Assembly: GCA_964503145.1 (NCBI GenBank)
Contig: CAZCYV010000001.1
Location: 868,001 to 932,000 of the forward strand
DNA from: RBG-16-57-11 sp964503145
GTDB taxonomy: Bacteria; Chloroflexota; Anaerolineae; Anaerolineales; UBA4823
Direction: 5' to 3'
Length of the DNA stretch: 64,000 nt
The translations under genes and the position numbers were made by a program. The notes under the pieces were generated by a model, which did not search any database, had not been told where the DNA came from, and saw only the letters and a list, made by a program, of their open reading frames with translations. Shown here piece by piece: positions 61,137-64,000 of this stretch (within the stretch, counting starts at the first letter, position 1; every line of letters begins with the position of its first letter).

Positions 61137-63458
61137 TCAGTCGGTGGTAGCGCCTTCGGCTGCAGTGAGCTTGGGGGCCGGTTTCTTGCTGCGCAAGATG
61201 CTCCAGGTTACACCACCAAGCAACAGGACGACCACCACCCAGCCGATCAAGTCCAGGTGAGTGTACGAGACCAGGATCGGGGCAGCCAGCAGCGAGACCA
61301 GGTTCACCACCTTGATCATCGGGTTCAGCGCCGGGCCGGCGGTGTCCTTCAAAGGATCACCGACCGTGTCGCCCACCACGCCCGCCTTGTGGCGCTCGGA
61401 ACCCTTGCCGGTATTCTCCACCAGGCTGCGCGGCTCGTCCTCGATCGCTTTCTTGGCGTTATCCCACGCGCCGCCAGCGTTCGCCATGAACACTGCCAGC
61501 AACTGGCCGCTCAAGATTACGCCTGCCAGAAAGCCGCCCAGCGCCTCGACGTTCAAGACCATCCCGATCAGCAAGGGTGTGAGCACTGCTACCACCGCCA
61601 GCGGGATCAATTCTTTCTGGGCGGAAGAAGTGGAAATGCTCACCACCCGGGCGTAATCCGGGGTCTTGGTGCCTTCCATGACGCCAGGAATGCGGAACTG
61701 GCGGCGCACCTCCTGGACGATCTCGCCGGCCGCCCGGCTGACAGCGCGGATCGATAGCGAGGAGAACAGCCAGGGCAGCGCTCCGCCCAGGAGCAGGCCA
61801 ACAAACACGGTCGTGTCGGAAACCCGGATCGCTTCGAGCACCTCCATGCCCAACGCCGCCTGCACCCGGCCAACATCTGTGATGAATGAAGCAAACAGGC
61901 TCACCGCCGCAATCACCGCCGAAGCGATGGCAATGCCCTTGGTGATGGCCTTGGTGGTGTTACCTACGGCGTCTAAATCGGCCATGATCTGGCGCGCGGT
62001 GCGGGTATTCTCATCGTCCATGCCATGCCAGGCCATTTCGCCGATGCCGTTGGCGTTGTCCGAGATCGGGCCGTAAGAGTCCATGGCGACGTTGTTGCCG
62101 GTGTGGCTGAGCATCCCGATGCCGATCATCGCCACTGCATACAGCACATACGTGGCGCCCTGGGCGCTGTACAGCAACAGGGCGAAGACAAAGCTGATGG
62201 TGATCACCACCAGCGCCCACACGCTGGACTCCATACCGACCGCCAAACCGGAGAGGATCGTCGTCGCCGGGCCGGTATCGGTGGAGTCGACGATTTCTCT
62301 CACCGGAGCTTTCGTGTAAGAAGTGAAGTAGGAGGTGAGCGGGTTGAAAGCTACCGCCAGGCCTACGCCGATCGTAGTCAGCATCGCCAACTTCCAATCG
62401 CCGGCGTACAGGATGGCGACCAGGAAGGAAAACAGGATCGTGTTGATGCTGGAGACCTCGTAGGAGCGGAACATAGCTTCTTCAGCGTCATGTGCCCGCA
62501 GGAACTTGATCGGGAAGCGCTCCCAAATTGGCACGGTGAAGGTGCCCAGAATCGAACTGATCACCCCAATGCCGCGGATGATCAAGGGATAAACAATCCA
62601 CTTCAACGAATGGGTGGGGTCAAGAGCCACCAGCGCAATACCCAGGATCAAAGCCGACACAATGGTGACTTCATACGACTCGAAGATATCGGCAGCCATA
62701 CCGGCGCAGTCGCCCACGTTGTCGCCCACCAGGTCCGCCACCACCGCAGCATTGCGTGGATCATCTTCAGGGATGTCCTTCTCCACTTTGCCCACCAGAT
62801 CGGCCCCCACATCGGCCGCTTTGGTGTAGATGCCGCCGCCGACGCGCATGAACAACGCCAGCAGAGTGCCGCCAAAGCCAAAACCCAGCAAAGCATCTGG
62901 GGCGGCGCGCCCATAGACGATGAAGATGATCGTGCCGCCTAACAAACCCAGGCCGTCGGTGAGCATGCCGGTGACGGTACCAGAATAGTAAGCGATCGAA
63001 AGGGCCTCATTGAAACTGCGCCGGGCGGCGGAAGCCACGCGCACATTGGCCTGAATGGCCATGCGCATCCCAAGCTGACCTACCAGCAAGGAGAAGGTGG
63101 CGCCGGCGATGAAGGCCACCGTGCGCCCGATGGCGATCGCGATCTGGGCGTTATCGCCAAATTCCTCCACCGCCTCCGGCGTCGGCGGCACCACGTACAC
63201 GCTCAAAAACAGCAGCACGGTCAACAAAGTGATCACCGGCAGAATGGTGCGCAACTGCCGGTTCAGGTAGCTATCCGCGCCAATGCGGATGGCGTTCCAC
63301 ACCCTCTGCATCTCATCCGTGCCTTTGTCCTTTTTGAGCACATGATTTTTGAGCAACCAGGCATAAATCAAGCTAATGAACGCCGTTATGACCACCCCCA
63401 AAACCGCGATTTGCTCGAACGTGTTTAGCCCATGGCGGGCCAAGCCCAAAATATTCAT
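61137..63458 (-). CDS. hppA: K+-independent H+-translocating membrane pyrophosphatase
   Basis: 773 residues with about sixteen membrane helices; it couples hydrolysis of pyrophosphate to proton export across the cytoplasmic membrane. The catalytic loop reads DVGADLVGKVEKDIPEDDPR near residue 215, with DNVGDCAGMAADIFE after it. The GNTTKAITKG segment has Lys503 where K+-dependent enzymes have Ala (GNTTAA); Lys at this place is the established mark of the K+-independent, H+-pumping class. The start at ATG 63458 gives a normal N-terminal helix. It appears monocistronic, ending at the 61060-61103 hairpin. Confidence 0.95.
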   Translation of the reverse strand: MNILGLARHGLNTFEQIAVLGVVITAFISLIYAWLLKNHVLKKDKGTDEMQRVWNAIRIGADSYLNRQLRTILPVITLLTVLLFLSVYVVPPTPEAVEEFGDNAQIAIAIGRTVAFIAGATFSLLVGQLGMRMAIQANVRVASAARRSFNEALSIAYYSGTVTGMLTDGLGLLGGTIIFIVYGRAAPDALLGFGFGGTLLALFMRVGGGIYTKAADVGADLVGKVEKDIPEDDPRNAAVVADLVGDNVGDCAGMAADIFESYEVTIVSALILGIALVALDPTHSLKWIVYPLIIRGIGVISSILGTFTVPIWERFPIKFLRAHDAEEAMFRSYEVSSINTILFSFLVAILYAGDWKLAMLTTIGVGLAVAFNPLTSYFTSYTKAPVREIVDSTDTGPATTILSGLAVGMESSVWALVVITISFVFALLLYSAQGATYVLYAVAMIGIGMLSHTGNNVAMDSYGPISDNANGIGEMAWHGMDDENTRTARQIMADLDAVGNTTKAITKGIAIASAVIAAVSLFASFITDVGRVQAALGMEVLEAIRVSDTTVFVGLLLGGALPWLFSSLSIRAVSRAAGEIVQEVRRQFRIPGVMEGTKTPDYARVVSISTSSAQKELIPLAVVAVLTPLLIGMVLNVEALGGFLAGVILSGQLLAVFMANAGGAWDNAKKAIEDEPRSLVENTGKGSERHKAGVVGDTVGDPLKDTAGPALNPMIKVVNLVSLLAAPILVSYTHLDLIGWVVVVLLLGGVTWSILRSKKPAPKLTAAEGATTD

Positions 63459-63560
63459 GTTTTCAGCCTCTCCGGTGTCAAAATCAGTTTATCGCCGCTT
63501 CGCCGGTCGGCGAAACGTGTACGACCGAAAAGTAAATTCAGGCGCAATTTGAGCAACAAA

Positions 63561-63580
63561 CGGCCCTTCCCAGAGGGCCG
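63561..63580 (-). terminator. Probable terminator of the 66-residue protein gene
   Basis: A 7-bp stem CGGCCCT / AGGGCCG with a 6-base loop is followed by TTTGTTG on the minus strand, about 80 bases past the stop. Confidence 0.5.
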
Positions 63581-63662
63581 AGGAAACCCTCCAGGCTCAA
63601 ATCAGGCCTCGTTCGCTTTGTGCGCGGTTATTCCCGACCAGACGGGGCAATCTGACTCCCAC

Positions 63663-63863
63663 TCAGGCCTGGGGACTCATGCTGGGTTGAACCGCCCGCA
63701 GCGTCTCTACCAGTTCTTGAAGGAGGTGTTTGCGTCCCTTTAGGGCCTCCTTCAAGCACAGGTTCTCCGTGCGCACGATTTCGCTGTGTAGATCATCGAC
63801 CGCGCATTCCAGGATTTCCAGCAGAAGGGCATGTTGCTCCGAAGTTATGGTTAGCGTGTACAT
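63663..63863 (-). CDS. Small helical protein of unknown function
   Basis: 66 residues with a good AAGGAAGGAA ribosome site before ATG 63863. The sequence (LTITSEQHALLLEILECAVD, DLHSEIVRTENLCLKEALKG) is a predicted long amphipathic helical hairpin. Small proteins with the same pattern (leucine-rich, 'SEI..T....' and 'RK.LL..L') are widespread as hypothetical proteins in bacteria. It has its own terminator. No function is proposed. Confidence 0.65.
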   Translation of the reverse strand: MYTLTITSEQHALLLEILECAVDDLHSEIVRTENLCLKEALKGRKHLLQELVETLRAVQPSMSPQA

Positions 63864-64000
63864 AGCGTTCCTTCCTTATCTGACCCTGACGGTCAATCTC
63901 GAACGACATACACAGTTGGTTAGATTCGCAGCAACGTATTAACCCGAGCCTCTATTCCGAAAATTATTGCAGATACTGTTAAGATCTTGCGCCGCTTGTG

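Noticed and set aside
63881..63895. Palindrome TGACC-N5-GGTCA upstream of the 66-residue protein gene
   Set aside because: Five-base arms with this spacing are expected by chance and no second copy or known operator matches.

Overview
The window reads like a chromosomal segment of a GC-rich (roughly 58-60%), probably Chloroflexota (Anaerolineae-like) bacterium. This rests on a combination of traits and not on a marker gene: surface proteins with Pro/Thr-rich linkers and Asp-box propellers, a SARP/BTAD regulator fused to an alpha/beta hydrolase, frequent GTG/TTG starts, paired MutS-like ATPases, and a K+-independent H+-pyrophosphatase. No rRNA, CRISPR array, transposase or prophage was seen.

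Layout. 1-14.9 kb (all minus): a surface-polysaccharide locus with three sulfotransferases (one cut by the window edge), four GT2 glycosyltransferases, a multispanning GT-C-like protein, a DegT aminotransferase, a BioF2-like GNAT protein, and two complete Wzm/Wzt ABC exporters with a sulfotransferase between them. 15-24.7 kb: two divergent gene pairs in tandem, each an Asp-box propeller protein (minus) next to a secreted SGNH-like protein (plus), followed by a secreted PQQ-type propeller protein with a large helical C-terminal region. 24.9-31.8 kb (minus): a tightly overlapping operon with an acyltransferase-3, an O-antigen-ligase/TPR protein, a B12-binding radical SAM protein, a membrane GT2 and a hexapeptide acyltransferase. 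32-38.9 kb: mixed genes (BTAD-hydrolase regulator, PIG-L deacetylase, MFS, secreted hydrolase, a decayed CPBP gene with a 92-bp tandem duplication). 38.9-43.4 kb: a pair of MutS-like ATPases, an unknown protein and tRNA-Lys(CTT). 43.7-54.4 kb: a secreted subtilase, MFS and methyltransferase genes, then a plus-strand run GMC oxidoreductase / PLP desulfhydrase-deaminase / M28 peptidase / P1 peptidase / HD-GYP response regulator. 54.4-63.9 kb (minus): a split glutamate synthase with an Ada/Ogt-like gene between its halves, a roughly 355-nt structured RNA with its own promoter and terminator, hppA, and a small protein.

How it fits together. The first 31 kb is mostly for making, modifying (sulfation, acylation), exporting and possibly ligating cell-surface glycans, with anchored or secreted propeller and SGNH proteins that may bind or trim glycans. 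The rest is peptide and nitrogen metabolism (subtilase, M28, P1, PLP enzyme, glutamate synthase), energy conservation (H+-PPase) and regulation. The most unusual signals are the autonomous structured RNA at 60608-60964, the duplicated propeller/SGNH module, the MutS-like pair with Asn in place of the Walker B Asp, and the double-barrel glutamate synthase subunit.
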